Below, one piece after another: positions 1-8,669 of a DNA stretch of 64,000 nucleotides. The notes beneath the pieces were generated by a model. The model saw only the letters and a list, made by a program, of their open reading frames with translations, made no database searches and was not told the origin of the DNA. Numbering within the stretch: the stretch's first letter is position 1; the number at the start of each line of letters is the position of its first letter. The stretch lies in assembly GCF_002159495.1 (NCBI RefSeq), contig NZ_NFIT01000002.1:124001-188000 (forward strand), in the 5' to 3' direction. Source of the DNA: Olsenella sp. An293. Lineage in GTDB: Bacteria; Actinomycetota; Coriobacteriia; Coriobacteriales; Atopobiaceae. The position numbers were made by a program, and so were the translations under genes.

Positions 1-498
1 GTCGAGAAGGTCTGTGGCCTCTCCCGCGTGGTCAAGGCCAACGCGCAGGTCGCCTTTGACAACGTGGCGCTCTGGCACGAGCGCGACATCAGCCACTCCT
101 CCGCGGAGCGCGTGGCCCAGGCGGACAGCTTCATCGCGCTCGACCACATGTTCCAGTGCCTCACGCGCATCGTGGACGGCCTCATCCTCTACCCGGCGCA
201 GATGCTCGCCAACCTCAACAAGACGCGCGGGCTGATCTTCTCGTCCAAGGTGCTTCTCGCTCTGGTTGAGACCGGCATCACCCGCGAGGAGGCCTACGCC
301 ATCGTGCAGGAGAACGCCATGGCCACGTGGCGCGAGGTCCAGCAGTGCGCCGGCGGCACCACGTTCCGCGAGAAGCTCGAGGCCGACCCGCGCTGCACCG
401 TGCCCGCCGCCGAGCTCGACGCGATCTTCGACCCGCGCGCCTTCCTCATCCGCGCCGGCGTGGTTTTTGACCGCCTTGAGCAGCTGAGCTTCGAGTAA
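1..498 (+). CDS. purB: Adenylosuccinate lyase, C-terminal part
   Basis: Last 165 residues of adenylosuccinate lyase, the cytoplasmic enzyme that removes fumarate from SAICAR and from adenylosuccinate in purine synthesis. The frame is open from base 1, so the N-terminal part and its start lie outside the window. The segment NVALWHERDISHSS followed by a helical C-terminal domain is typical of the bacterial PurB family. purC and purH also lie in this window but in separate transcription units, so the purine genes are dispersed. The family call is firm; the missing N-terminus cannot be judged. Confidence 0.9.
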   Translation, partial: VEKVCGLSRVVKANAQVAFDNVALWHERDISHSSAERVAQADSFIALDHMFQCLTRIVDGLILYPAQMLANLNKTRGLIFSSKVLLALVETGITREEAYAIVQENAMATWREVQQCAGGTTFREKLEADPRCTVPAAELDAIFDPRAFLIRAGVVFDRLEQLSFE

Positions 499-557
499 CC
501 GACAAGAACCGGACGCGGGAGGGGCGTCCCCTTTCCGCATCTGAGAGGAGAAGAACC

Positions 558-824
558 ATGCACTTTGACTACACCCCGCGCGGCGTCTGCTCGCGCGCCA
601 TCCACATCGACCTCACCGACGACGGCAAGACCATCGAGGCAGTCTCCTTCGAGGGCGGCTGCAACGGCAACCTCAAGGCCGTGAGCAAGCTCGTCGCCGG
701 CCACCAGGTCGACGAGATCGTGGGGATCCTCTCGGGCAACACCTGCGGCCCCCGCAACACCTCGTGCGCCGACCAGCTTTCCCGTGCGCTGACGGAGGCC
801 TCGGCCGCGGCCCAGCAGGCCTGA
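558..824 (+). CDS. TSCPD-domain protein (four-cysteine family)
   Basis: Small 88-residue protein with the conserved cysteines of the TSCPD family: one near residue 11, one in the GGCNGNL segment near residue 35, then CGPRNTSCADQL. The same domain occurs at the C-terminus of some class II ribonucleotide reductases, where it may bind metal or the C-terminal active-site region. Free-standing copies like this have no proven role. The ATG is preceded by a GAGGAG ribosome site. It lies 59 bp after purB and ends 2 bp before the next start, so it is probably co-transcribed with its neighbours. Confidence 0.75.
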   Translation: MHFDYTPRGVCSRAIHIDLTDDGKTIEAVSFEGGCNGNLKAVSKLVAGHQVDEIVGILSGNTCGPRNTSCADQLSRALTEASAAAQQA

Positions 825-826
825 GC

Positions 827-2029
827 GTGCGCGCGGCAAAGCTGACAAGACGCTCCTTCTTCAAGACCGCTGCCGCTGGCGGGGTCATTGCCGCCGCGGT
901 GGGGGTCCTGCCCGGCTGCACGCACGGTCCCGACGAGATCGACGCGGACCCCACGGTCGTGGGCGAGGACTCCGCAGAGAGCGTGCTCGAGTCGTTCACC
1001 CAGGCGGACTCCCCGCTCGCCGAGGAGCACAGCTGGACGCTGCCGCTCGGCAACGTCCTGCGTCCCGCCGAGGGCGCCTGGGCGCCTGTGATCACGGCGG
1101 GCTCGTCCGCCACGCCCATGGTCAAGGCCTCGGCCCTCTCGCTCTCGTCGGGAACGCTCGTGGAGGTCGTTCCCGCGCCGCTCGGCACCGCCGCGACGAC
1201 CGTCATCTATGACGTCCGCTGCTCGGACTCCGCCTACGCCTGGGTCGAGCTCGACCTCGTGACGCGCGCCTGGGCGCTCTACGCCTCCGCCTTCTCTGAC
1301 GGCCAGCTCTCGGGCGACACCAAGATGCTCTGGGAGGGCGCGGCCGACTACGACCCGGCCCCCTTCGCCGTCTCGGGCTCGAGCGTGATCTGGCAGGTCC
1401 AGCCCTCGACCAGTGGCTCCAAGACCACCGAGCACTCGCTGTGCTACCTCTGGCACCTCGGCGACTCCGACGCCCAGTCGGTGGTCGAGTCCCCGGGGCG
1501 CTTCGCGACGGCGCCCACGGTCAGCGCCGGGACGGTGGTCCTGGCGCCGCGCGTCCACGATGACGAAGGCGTCTTCTATGGCGTCACGGCCTACGCGCTC
1601 TCGGATGACCTCAAGACCAAGGTCGACCAGCTCGTCATGCCCGCGAGCGTGCGGCCGTTTCGTGCCGCCCGCGTGGGCGAGCGGTTTCTCGTATCGGTTG
1701 AGGCCAGCTACAGCTCGGGTGGCCTGCTCAGCAAGATGGGCACCTACATGGGCACCTCCTCGGCGGGCTTCGTCAAGCTCGACCGCGAGCCATCGGAGTG
1801 CGGCTGCGGCAAGGACGACCTCTTCGTCATCAAGAGCAACTCGTCCTACCTCGTCATTAACCTGGCCGACAAGACCTACTCGTCGCTTGCCTCCGTCGAC
1901 CGCGCGGTCGACTACGGCGAGTTCCCGGCGCGCGCGGGCGAGTGCGACCAGTTCGTGACCTTCTCGACCGTCAAAGACCCCGACACCGGCTACCCCGCTT
2001 CCGTCACGGTGCGCACCTTCCGCCTGTAA
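827..2029 (+). CDS. Tat-type secreted lipoprotein, function unknown
   Basis: 400-residue exported protein. The N-terminus has a twin-arginine motif (LTRRSFFK) followed by a hydrophobic stretch and a lipobox-like LPGC, predicting Tat export and lipid anchoring of the Cys. I chose the GTG at 827 because it directly precedes the Tat motif; an in-frame start at 764 would lie inside the upstream gene. The body is rich in beta-strand-like repeats with periodic aromatic residues, suggestive of a propeller-like extracellular domain, but I recognise no family. It lies just upstream of a two-component pair, which might sense related envelope conditions (inference). Confidence 0.7.
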   Translation: MRAAKLTRRSFFKTAAAGGVIAAAVGVLPGCTHGPDEIDADPTVVGEDSAESVLESFTQADSPLAEEHSWTLPLGNVLRPAEGAWAPVITAGSSATPMVKASALSLSSGTLVEVVPAPLGTAATTVIYDVRCSDSAYAWVELDLVTRAWALYASAFSDGQLSGDTKMLWEGAADYDPAPFAVSGSSVIWQVQPSTSGSKTTEHSLCYLWHLGDSDAQSVVESPGRFATAPTVSAGTVVLAPRVHDDEGVFYGVTAYALSDDLKTKVDQLVMPASVRPFRAARVGERFLVSVEASYSSGGLLSKMGTYMGTSSAGFVKLDREPSECGCGKDDLFVIKSNSSYLVINLADKTYSSLASVDRAVDYGEFPARAGECDQFVTFSTVKDPDTGYPASVTVRTFRL

Positions 2030-2114
2030 GAGGGAATCTTCGGCCGTCGGCTGGGGTACACTAAAGGTGCTTACGGCCGAACCCCGGCGACGACAAGGCA
2101 ACAGGGAGGCCAAC

Positions 2115-2837
2115 ATGGCTTCAGACGAGAAGAAGATCCTGCTGGTTGAGGACGAGAAGGCCATCCGCGACGCCGTCGCGGCCTACCTCGAGCGCGAGAA
2201 CTACATCGTGCGCGGGGTCGGTGACGGCCAGAGCGCGGTCGAGGAGTTCGAGAAGCACACCTTCGACCTCGTCATCTTGGACCTCATGCTGCCCAAGCTC
2301 TCGGGCGAGCGCGTCTGCCGCGCCATCCGCGAGACCTCCAACGTGCCCATCATCATGCTCACCGCAAAGGGCGAGGTCGAGGACCGCATCATCGGCCTGG
2401 AGCTCGGCGCGGACGACTACCTCATCAAGCCCTTCTCGCCGCGCGAGCTCGTCGCCCGCGTGCGCGCGCTGCTGCGCCGCGCCCACACCGAGTCCGAGCC
2501 CCAGCTCGAGGTCCTGGACTTCGGCGACCTGGTGATCGACATCTCCGGCCACAAGGTGCTCGTCGAGGGGCGCGAGGTCGACCTCACCGCCTCTGAGTTC
2601 AAGCTGCTTACCACCCTCGCGCGCTACCCCGGTCGCGTCTACACGCGCATGGAGCTCGTCGAGAAGGTCCTGGGCTACGACTTCGAGGGCTACGAGCGCA
2701 CGATCGACTCCCACGTGAAGAACCTGCGCGCCAAGCTCGGCGACGACCCGCGCAACCCGCGCTGGCTCTACACGGTCCACGGCGTCGGCTACCGCTTCGA
2801 GGCGCCCGAGAAGGCCGCCGACAAGAGCGGCCGCTAG
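2115..2837 (+). CDS. OmpR-family response regulator
   Basis: 240-residue DNA-binding response regulator. The receiver domain (about residues 6-120) has the acidic pocket VEDE, the phospho-acceptor Asp56 in LVILDLMLP, the Thr of MLTAK and the Lys of LIKPFSPRE. A winged-helix output domain follows (about 140-235). The ATG at 2115 has a GGGAGG ribosome site; an upstream in-frame start at 2067 has none. A TACACT -10-like hexamer at 2057-2062 precedes it without a good -35. The partner histidine kinase starts 10 bp downstream, so the two form an operon. The target genes are unknown. Confidence 0.92.
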   Translation: MASDEKKILLVEDEKAIRDAVAAYLERENYIVRGVGDGQSAVEEFEKHTFDLVILDLMLPKLSGERVCRAIRETSNVPIIMLTAKGEVEDRIIGLELGADDYLIKPFSPRELVARVRALLRRAHTESEPQLEVLDFGDLVIDISGHKVLVEGREVDLTASEFKLLTTLARYPGRVYTRMELVEKVLGYDFEGYERTIDSHVKNLRAKLGDDPRNPRWLYTVHGVGYRFEAPEKAADKSGR

Positions 2838-2846
2838 GGGGCGGAC

Positions 2847-4364
2847 ATGTCGGCGCGCTTCGAGACGGGCGGTGCCGAGACCCCCGAGGAGGACGCCCCC
2901 AAGAAGCGCTCCTCCCGCAGCTCGTGGAACACCATCAAGCCCTCGCCCAAGCGCGGGCGCCCGTATGCGACGAGCCTCACCATCGCCTTTGCCCTCACGG
3001 CCGTCATGACGGCCGTGGTCTTGGCCGTGGTCCTGGCGGTGGTGTGGGAGCGGCAGTTCACGGCGTACACCCGCCAGAACATGCAGGCCATCGCCGACTC
3101 CACCTCGGCGACCATCTCCGAGTCCTACCAGCGAACGGGCGTGATTGACGACGCCGTCGCCGCCGAGGCGGCCGCCGCGGCCTCGAGCCTCTCGCCCGAC
3201 ATCGTGGTCCAGATAACCGACGTCAACAACCGGGTCCTCTACGACGACACGTGGGCCGGGTCGCGCGCCTCGTCCGGCCGCCCCAAGGCGCCCTCGGTGG
3301 TGCCCACGACGCAGGGCGCGCTCGTCACCTCCTCGATCGTGGACGCCAACGGCAAGACGGTGGGCACCGTCCGGCTCTGGGCGCTCGGCTCCGATGCGCT
3401 GCTCACCAAAAGCGATGCCTCCTTCCGTGCCAACTCCTACGGCGCCATCGTCACGGCTGCTGCGATCGCCGCGATCATCGCCTGCGTGATCGGCTACTTC
3501 GTCTCGCGCGGCATGGCTCGCCCCATCCAGCGCATCACCTCAACTGCCAAGCAGATCAGAAACGGAGACCTCACGGCTCGCACGGGGGTGACCGGCCCCG
3601 ACGAGATCGGCCAGCTCGGAGAGACCTTCGATGACATGGCGAGCACCATCGAGCGCGACATCAAGCTCGAGCACCGCCTCACCGGCGACGTGGCTCACGA
3701 GCTGCGCACCCCGCTCATGGCCATGCAGGCCACGGTCGAGGCCATGCAGGACGGCGTGCTGCCCGCCGACGACGAGCACTTCGAGGTCGTGGCCTCCGAG
3801 GTCCGTCGCCTCTCGCGCCTCATCGACGCCATGCTCAAGCTCTCGCGCCTCGAGAACGGCTCGACGGAGTTCAACTGCGAGCGAACCGACGTCGCCTACC
3901 TCGTCAAGGGCCTCGTCTCCTCCCAGCACCAGCTCTTCCACGAGAAGGGCCTCCACTTGCGCTACGTCGACGAGACGCCGCACGGCGAGCTCTACGCCGA
4001 CGTCGACCCCGACCTCCTGCGCGAGGCGATCGTCAACCTCATGAGCAACGCCATGCGCTACACCAACCCCGACGGCTGGGTGAAGGTGTCGCTTCGTCAG
4101 GACCGCTCCGACATCCTCATCTCGGTGCAGGACACGGGCATCGGCATCGCCAAGGAGGACATCCCGCAGACCTTCGCGCGCTTCTGGCGCTCGGACGTGA
4201 GTCGCGAGCGCGCCTCGGGCGGACTGGGCGTGGGCCTGGCCATCACCAAGGAGATCGTCGACCGTCACAACGGCACGATCCTCGTCGAGTCCGAGGTCGG
4301 CAAGGGCACCACATTTACACTTCGCATCCCCCAGCGCCGGTCCCGCAAGCCGCAGGACAAGTAG
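2847..4364 (+). CDS. Sensor histidine kinase (HAMP-HisKA-HATPase)
   Basis: 505-residue membrane sensor kinase paired with the response regulator just upstream. It has a charged cytoplasmic N-terminus, TM1 at about 43-66, an extracellular sensor of about 130 residues and TM2 at about 200-220. A HAMP linker follows, then the HisKA box DVAHELRTPL with phospho-His284 and an HATPase domain with N box (NLMSNAMRYTN), DTGIGI and GLGVGLAI. The extracellular segment matches no ligand domain I recognise. Transcription is probably from the promoter upstream of the regulator. The downstream intergenic DNA holds two perfect 23-bp inverted repeats. Confidence 0.93.
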   Translation: MSARFETGGAETPEEDAPKKRSSRSSWNTIKPSPKRGRPYATSLTIAFALTAVMTAVVLAVVLAVVWERQFTAYTRQNMQAIADSTSATISESYQRTGVIDDAVAAEAAAAASSLSPDIVVQITDVNNRVLYDDTWAGSRASSGRPKAPSVVPTTQGALVTSSIVDANGKTVGTVRLWALGSDALLTKSDASFRANSYGAIVTAAAIAAIIACVIGYFVSRGMARPIQRITSTAKQIRNGDLTARTGVTGPDEIGQLGETFDDMASTIERDIKLEHRLTGDVAHELRTPLMAMQATVEAMQDGVLPADDEHFEVVASEVRRLSRLIDAMLKLSRLENGSTEFNCERTDVAYLVKGLVSSQHQLFHEKGLHLRYVDETPHGELYADVDPDLLREAIVNLMSNAMRYTNPDGWVKVSLRQDRSDILISVQDTGIGIAKEDIPQTFARFWRSDVSRERASGGLGVGLAITKEIVDRHNGTILVESEVGKGTTFTLRIPQRRSRKPQDK

Positions 4365-4373
4365 CCCTCTCTG

Positions 4374-4458
4374 CCCGCCGGCCCGAGGTTCTTCTCCCCG
4401 CTCAGACAGCTTCGCTGCGCAAAGAACTCGCGGATGAGAAGAACCTCGGGCCGGCGGG
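4374..4458. repeat. Perfect 23-bp inverted repeat, 39-nt spacer
   Basis: Left arm 4374-4396 and right arm 4436-4458 are exact reverse complements over 23 bases. The left arm begins CCCGCCGG and ends GGTTCTTCTC. No T-run follows on either strand, so it is not a standard intrinsic terminator although it lies just after the histidine kinase. A second perfect 23-bp repeat follows at 4524-4585. Confidence 0.85.
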
Positions 4459-4523
4459 TCCCGTGCTGCCACTGTCCTGCGGCGGCACGTCCGCTGGGTT
4501 CGATACTTATAACCATTTTTCGG

Positions 4524-4585
4524 GCCCGCCGGGTCCTTCTCCGTGCGAAGAGGACTGTTTGAGCACGGAGAAGGACCCGGCGGGC
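4524..4585. repeat. Second perfect 23-bp inverted repeat, 16-nt spacer
   Basis: Left arm 4524-4546 and right arm 4563-4585 are exact reverse complements over 23 bases. The left arm again starts with the CCCGCCGG core and contains CCTTCTC, so it is related to the repeat at 4374-4458. It ends about 10 bp upstream of a TATACT hexamer (4595-4600), the likely purC -10, so it occupies the -35 region of purC. Confidence 0.85.
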
Positions 4586-4635
4586 AGGGAACGGTATACT
4601 AATGGGTTGTTGCAAGACGTCGAAAGGATGCCGAG

Positions 4636-5517
4636 ATGGCTGAGATGGAGCTTCGTCCGGATTCGCACGGTAAGGTGCGGGACATCTACGACTGCGGGGA
4701 CAGCCTGCTCATGGTCGCGTCCGACCGCATTAGCGCCTACGACTTCATTCTTCCCGACGAGATCCCCCACAAGGGCGAGATTCTCACGCGCATCTCGGCG
4801 TTTTGGTTCGAGCGCTTCCAGGACCTCATCCCCAACCACATGATCTCCTGCGACGTGGCGGACCTGCCCGAGGAGTTCAAGCCCTACGCCGACTACCTCG
4901 CAGGGCGCTCCATGCTCGTGAAGAAGGCCCAGACCGTGCCCATCGAGTGCATCGTCCGCGGTTACCTCACCGGCTCCGGCAAGAAGACCTACGACGAGGA
5001 CGGCACCGTCTGCGGCATCAAGCTGCCCGACGGCCTGACCGAGGCCTCCAAGCTTCCCGAGCCCATCTTCACGCCCTCGACCAAGGCTGAGCTCGGCGAC
5101 CACGACGAGAACATCTCCTTCGAGCGCTGCTGCGAGATCGTGGGCACCGAGGTTGCCGAGCAGCTGCGCGACGCCTCGCTCTCCATCTACAAGGCGGCCG
5201 CCGACTATGCCGCCGAGCAGGGCATCATCATCGCCGACACCAAGTTCGAGTTTGGTTTCATCGACGGCAAGCTCACCCTCATCGACGAGTGCCTCACGCC
5301 CGACTCCAGCCGCTTCTGGCCCGCCGAGGGCTACGAGGAGGGCAAGGTCCAGCCCAGCTACGACAAGCAGTACGTGCGTGACTGGCTGCGCGCCAACTGG
5401 GACATGACCGGCGAGCCGCCGCGCATTCCCGCTGAGGTCATCGAGGGCACTTCTCGCCGCTATCAGGAGGCCTTCCAGATCATCACCGGCACCGAGTTCG
5501 TGCCGGCGCACGCGTAA
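4636..5517 (+). CDS. purC: SAICAR synthetase
   Basis: 293-residue phosphoribosylaminoimidazole-succinocarboxamide synthase, which joins aspartate to CAIR using ATP in purine synthesis. The family hallmarks are visible: GKVRDIYD near the N-terminus, SDRISAYDF, the conserved VRGYLTGSG segment and LIDECLTPDSSRFW towards the C-terminus. The likely promoter is the TATACT hexamer at 4595-4600. The gene runs 8 bp into a small membrane-protein gene and is probably co-transcribed with it. Length and motifs are normal for the family. Confidence 0.95.
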   Translation: MAEMELRPDSHGKVRDIYDCGDSLLMVASDRISAYDFILPDEIPHKGEILTRISAFWFERFQDLIPNHMISCDVADLPEEFKPYADYLAGRSMLVKKAQTVPIECIVRGYLTGSGKKTYDEDGTVCGIKLPDGLTEASKLPEPIFTPSTKAELGDHDENISFERCCEIVGTEVAEQLRDASLSIYKAAADYAAEQGIIIADTKFEFGFIDGKLTLIDECLTPDSSRFWPAEGYEEGKVQPSYDKQYVRDWLRANWDMTGEPPRIPAEVIEGTSRRYQEAFQIITGTEFVPAHA

Positions 5518-5525
5518 GGAGATCA

Positions 5526-6140
5526 ATGTCACTGCGAGACACCATCGACGGCGCCCGTCGCGAGGCGGAGGGCAACGCCGTCGGGCGCCCCAAGAAGGAA
5601 GCCGAGAACATCGGTGCCGGCGAGGAGGAGAAGAAGGGCTTCTCGCGCAGCTCCGCCGCAAAGGCGCGCCCGTCCCGCGAGGCCGCCTCGTCCGTCCGCA
5701 TGGCGTCCAAGCCCAAGAGCAGCGCCGTCCCCGGAACGGAGAGCAAGGAGGAGAAGCGCGAGCGCAAGCGTCGCGAGCGCGAGGAGCAGGACTTCCGTAA
5801 CCGCGCCTACGACCTGCTGCTTCGCAGCAACCCAGACTACAAGCGCACCGAGCGCGTGTTCTGGATCATCCTGGGCATCGGCCTGGCGCTGGCGGTCATC
5901 TCGCTCGTCTGTGTCTACCTCTTTGGCCAGGACCCGGACATGGGCTCGTGGGAGGGCATCCTCTCCGTGGGCTCGCTCGTCGCGGCCTACGGCTTCATGA
6001 TCGCGAGCTTCTTCTACGACTGGGCCAAGCGCCGTCCCTATCGCAAGGAGACCGAGGGCCGCGTCCGTGGCCTCTCCGACAAGAAGCTCCTCGAGCTGCT
6101 CGAGAAGGCGCGCGCCGAGGAGGACGCCAAGAAGAAGTAG
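5526..6140 (+). CDS. Small two-helix membrane protein, unknown function
   Basis: 204-residue protein with a highly charged cytoplasmic N-terminal half containing a Lys/Arg/Glu-rich, probably helical stretch at about residues 75-95. Two hydrophobic segments follow, at about 115-137 (WIILGIGLALAVIS) and 145-168, with another charged tail. A GGAG ribosome site overlaps the purC stop region, so it is translated with purC. I recognise no enzymatic motif. It looks like a conserved lineage-specific membrane protein. Confidence 0.65.
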   Translation: MSLRDTIDGARREAEGNAVGRPKKEAENIGAGEEEKKGFSRSSAAKARPSREAASSVRMASKPKSSAVPGTESKEEKRERKRREREEQDFRNRAYDLLLRSNPDYKRTERVFWIILGIGLALAVISLVCVYLFGQDPDMGSWEGILSVGSLVAAYGFMIASFFYDWAKRRPYRKETEGRVRGLSDKKLLELLEKARAEEDAKKK

Positions 6141-6177
6141 GCGCTCCGCGCGTCTGGGTGCTAGAATAGCGTTCCAC

Positions 6178-6253
6178 GCCTTCGTAGCTCAGGGGATAGA
6201 GCACCGCTCTCCTAAAGCGGGTGTCGGCCGTTCGAATCGGCCCGGGGGCACCA
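6178..6253 (+). tRNA. tRNA-Arg (anticodon CCT)
   Basis: 76-nt cloverleaf. The acceptor GCCTTCG pairs with CGGGGGC through two G-U pairs. The anticodon stem CCGCT/AGCGG encloses loop CTCCTAA with anticodon CCT, the T arm is GGCCG-TTCGAAT-CGGCC, and CCA is encoded. A TAGAAT hexamer at 6162-6167 with an extended TGC in front is the likely -10. Confidence 0.95.
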
Positions 6254-6261
6254 GAGAGATC

Positions 6262-6300
6262 GCAGGCCGGGGTTGGCAAGCTGCCCCGGCCTGCTATTTT
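6262..6300 (+). terminator. Intrinsic terminator after tRNA-Arg(CCT)
   Basis: An 11-bp GC-rich stem (6262-6272 with 6284-6294) is followed by TATTTT. It lies 8 bp after the tRNA CCA end. Confidence 0.85.
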
Positions 6301-6309
6301 GTCGCGGGC

Positions 6310-6443
6310 TCTTCTCGGCTCCGTCCCGTTCTCCGCGAAGAAACCGCAGTTGGATACGCTAACATCGCCCCTGGACCGCGATTTTTTCGCGGAGAACCAG
6401 AGGAGTGTCGCCGGGCGAGAAGAACGACGGAGCCAACGAGAAG
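6310..6443. repeat. Nested long-spacer inverted repeats
   Basis: The inner arms 6328-6347 and 6378-6397 are complementary at 18 of 20 bases, with a 30-nt spacer. Outside them GGCTCCGTC (6317-6325) pairs with GACGGAGCC (6426-6434), and CTTCTC pairs with GAGAAG further out. The architecture resembles the other intergenic hairpins in this window. It separates the tRNA terminator from the kinase operon. Confidence 0.65.
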
Positions 6444-6476
6444 CGCCCGCGCCCCGAAGCAAGGGGCGCGGGCGCT
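6442..6476 (-). terminator. Strong GC hairpin, possible terminator of the kinase operon
   Basis: A perfect 14-bp stem (6442-6455 with 6463-6476) has a 7-nt loop. It sits about 50 bp downstream of the minus-strand PASTA kinase stop. The T-run expected on the minus strand is weak, so the terminator role is likely but not certain. Confidence 0.5.
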
Positions 6477-6525
6477 CGCGCGTCGCGTGGGGGAGCCTAG
6501 AAGAACAGGCCGGCGCCGTTGCCGA

Positions 6526-8553
6526 TCAGGTCTCGTTTGCGTTGGTCTCACCGGAGTCGGTGTCCGTCCCCGTGTTGGGGTCGGTCTGGCCGCCGTTGCC
6601 GTAGTCGCCGGTCTCGGAGCCTCCACCGTTGCCCCCGCCGGTGGTCTCGGACTGCGTGGTGAGCGTGATCGTGGCGCCGTAGGTGGCCGAGTTGTAGACG
6701 GACTGGTCGATGACGGTGCCGTTGGCGCTGCTGCCCACCGCGAGCTGGACCACGAAGCCCTGGCTCGAGAGCATCGAGCTGGCGGTGCTGTAGCTGTAGC
6801 CAATGACGTAGGGGACGGTCACGGTCTCCACGGGCTCGGGCCCGAGCGAGATATAGATGGTCACCTCGCGGCCCTCCTCCACGGAGGTGCCGGCGGCGGG
6901 GTCGGTTCGGATGACGGTGCCCTCGGCGTCGCCGTCGCTGTGGGCGTAGTCGCGCTTGACCACGAGCCCGAGCTTGGCGAGGTCGCTCTCGGCGGAGTCG
7001 GCGTCGTGGCCCGTGACGTCAGGGACGTCGACCGTGCCTGCGCCGGAGGACAGGTGGAAGGTGATGGTGCTGCCGCGCGCGATCATCTCGCCCGGCTCGG
7101 TGTCCTGGGCGCAGACCTTGCCGGCCTCGATGTTGCCGTCCTCCTGGTCCTCGCCCTTACGACCCAGCAGGCCGTACTCCTCGCAGCGGTCCATCGCCTC
7201 CTCCTCGGTGAGGTTCTTGAGGTCGGGCACGGCGACCTTGTCGACGGGGCTCTCGCCGCTCGAGACGCGGATGTTGATCTTGGAGCCCTCCTCGGCCGTC
7301 TGCGTGGAGGTCGGGCTCTGTTCGACGACCTTGCCCTCCTCGTACTCGGCCGAGTAGGTGGTCTTGACGTCGCCGACCTCGAAGCCGCTCTCGCGAATCT
7401 TGTCGATGGCCTCCTCCTGGTCCATGCCAATGAGGTTGGGCACCGGGCGCATCGCGGCTCCGGTCTGCAGCGCCGAAATGACGACAAACGCGGCCACGGC
7501 GACGGCGACGAGCGCGCCGATGACGCCGAGCACCACGTTACGGCGGTGCTTGCGCTGCCGGGCGGCCTCCTCCTCCGCCGCCTGCTCGGTCGCGCTCTGG
7601 GCGCGGTAGCGGTTGGTGCGCTCGACGCGCGGCATCGAGGCGGTCCCGCTCGTCACGGGCTGCACGCCCGCGCCGCGGTCGATCTTGTTGGTGGCCTGCG
7701 CCGCGAGCATGGCGGTGGCGCTGTTGACGGCCTGCATGCGCCCGGCGAGGTAGTCGCGCAGGGTGTGATAGAGCTCGTCGGCCGTCTGGAAGCGCGCGGC
7801 GGGGTTCTTCTGCATGCACTTGAGGATGATCGACTCGAGGGACGGGTCGACGGCGGGGTTGAGCTGGCTGGGCGGCTTGGGCTGCTCGTTGACTTGCTTG
7901 AGCGCCACGGAGATGGCGTCGTCGCCCTGGAAGGGGACCTGGCCGGTAGCCGCCTCGTACATCACGATGCCGAGGGAGTAGATGTCGGTCGTGGGGCCGA
8001 GCTCCTTGCCCTGGGTCTGCTCGGGCGAGACGTAGTGGGCGGTACCGAGCACCGAGTTGTCCTGGGTGAGGTGGCTGTTCTTGGCGCGCGCGATGCCGAA
8101 GTCCATCACCTTGATGTTGCCGTCCGGCTGCACCATGATGTTCTGCGGCTTGATGTCGCGGTGGATGATGTCGTGCTTGTGCGCCACCGAGAGCGCCTGG
8201 GCGATCTGGGAGCCAATCTGCGCGACCTTCTTGCAGTCGAGGGCCCCGTGCTTGCGGATGCCGCTCTTGAGGTCGGTGCCGCGCAGGTACTCCATGACGA
8301 TGTAGTAGGTGTCGGCGTCCTTGCCCCAGTCGTAGACCGAGACGATGTAGGGGCTCTGCAGCGCGGCGGCCGCCTGGGCCTCCTGCTTGAAGCGAGCGGC
8401 GAAGGAGGGGTCGCTGGCGTACTGGGGCAGCATCGTCTTGATGGCGACGGTGCGGCCGAGGACCTCGTCAAGCCCTCGGTAGACCGTGGCCATGCCGCCC
8501 GTGCCGATCTTGTCCTGTACCTGGTAGCGTCCGCCGAGAATCGTCCCTGGCAT
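6526..8553 (-). CDS. pknB: PASTA-domain Ser/Thr protein kinase
   Basis: 675-residue transmembrane kinase of the PknB/PrkC type, which senses peptidoglycan fragments or lipid II and phosphorylates envelope and division proteins. The kinase domain (about 1-270) has the glycine loop GTGGMATVY, Lys39, HRDIKPQN with catalytic Asp133, and DFG. A juxtamembrane linker and one TM helix (about 340-362) lead to four PASTA-like repeats outside, ending in a Gly/Thr/Asn-rich tail. It is the last gene of the minus-strand operon that also encodes the PP2C phosphatase, FHA proteins and the RodA/PbpA fusion. Its ATG has a GGGAGAG ribosome site. Confidence 0.93.
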   Translation of the reverse strand: MPGTILGGRYQVQDKIGTGGMATVYRGLDEVLGRTVAIKTMLPQYASDPSFAARFKQEAQAAAALQSPYIVSVYDWGKDADTYYIVMEYLRGTDLKSGIRKHGALDCKKVAQIGSQIAQALSVAHKHDIIHRDIKPQNIMVQPDGNIKVMDFGIARAKNSHLTQDNSVLGTAHYVSPEQTQGKELGPTTDIYSLGIVMYEAATGQVPFQGDDAISVALKQVNEQPKPPSQLNPAVDPSLESIILKCMQKNPAARFQTADELYHTLRDYLAGRMQAVNSATAMLAAQATNKIDRGAGVQPVTSGTASMPRVERTNRYRAQSATEQAAEEEAARQRKHRRNVVLGVIGALVAVAVAAFVVISALQTGAAMRPVPNLIGMDQEEAIDKIRESGFEVGDVKTTYSAEYEEGKVVEQSPTSTQTAEEGSKINIRVSSGESPVDKVAVPDLKNLTEEEAMDRCEEYGLLGRKGEDQEDGNIEAGKVCAQDTEPGEMIARGSTITFHLSSGAGTVDVPDVTGHDADSAESDLAKLGLVVKRDYAHSDGDAEGTVIRTDPAAGTSVEEGREVTIYISLGPEPVETVTVPYVIGYSYSTASSMLSSQGFVVQLAVGSSANGTVIDQSVYNSATYGATITLTTQSETTGGGNGGGSETGDYGNGGQTDPNTGTDTDSGETNANET

Positions 8554-8669
8554 GCCGTCTCTCCCATCCCGCTCGCGGCCCCGTTGCCGCGCTTAGTCTC
8601 ACCTGCGATTGTCTGTACTGCGTCTGCGTTTCGTCTGCTCGCGTTGTCTGGTCTTCTCGCTCAGCCCCT

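Noticed and set aside
4374-4585. The twin inverted repeats as ordinary terminators of the histidine kinase gene
   Set aside because: No T-tract after either hairpin on the plus strand, and arms are far longer than in the other terminators of the window.
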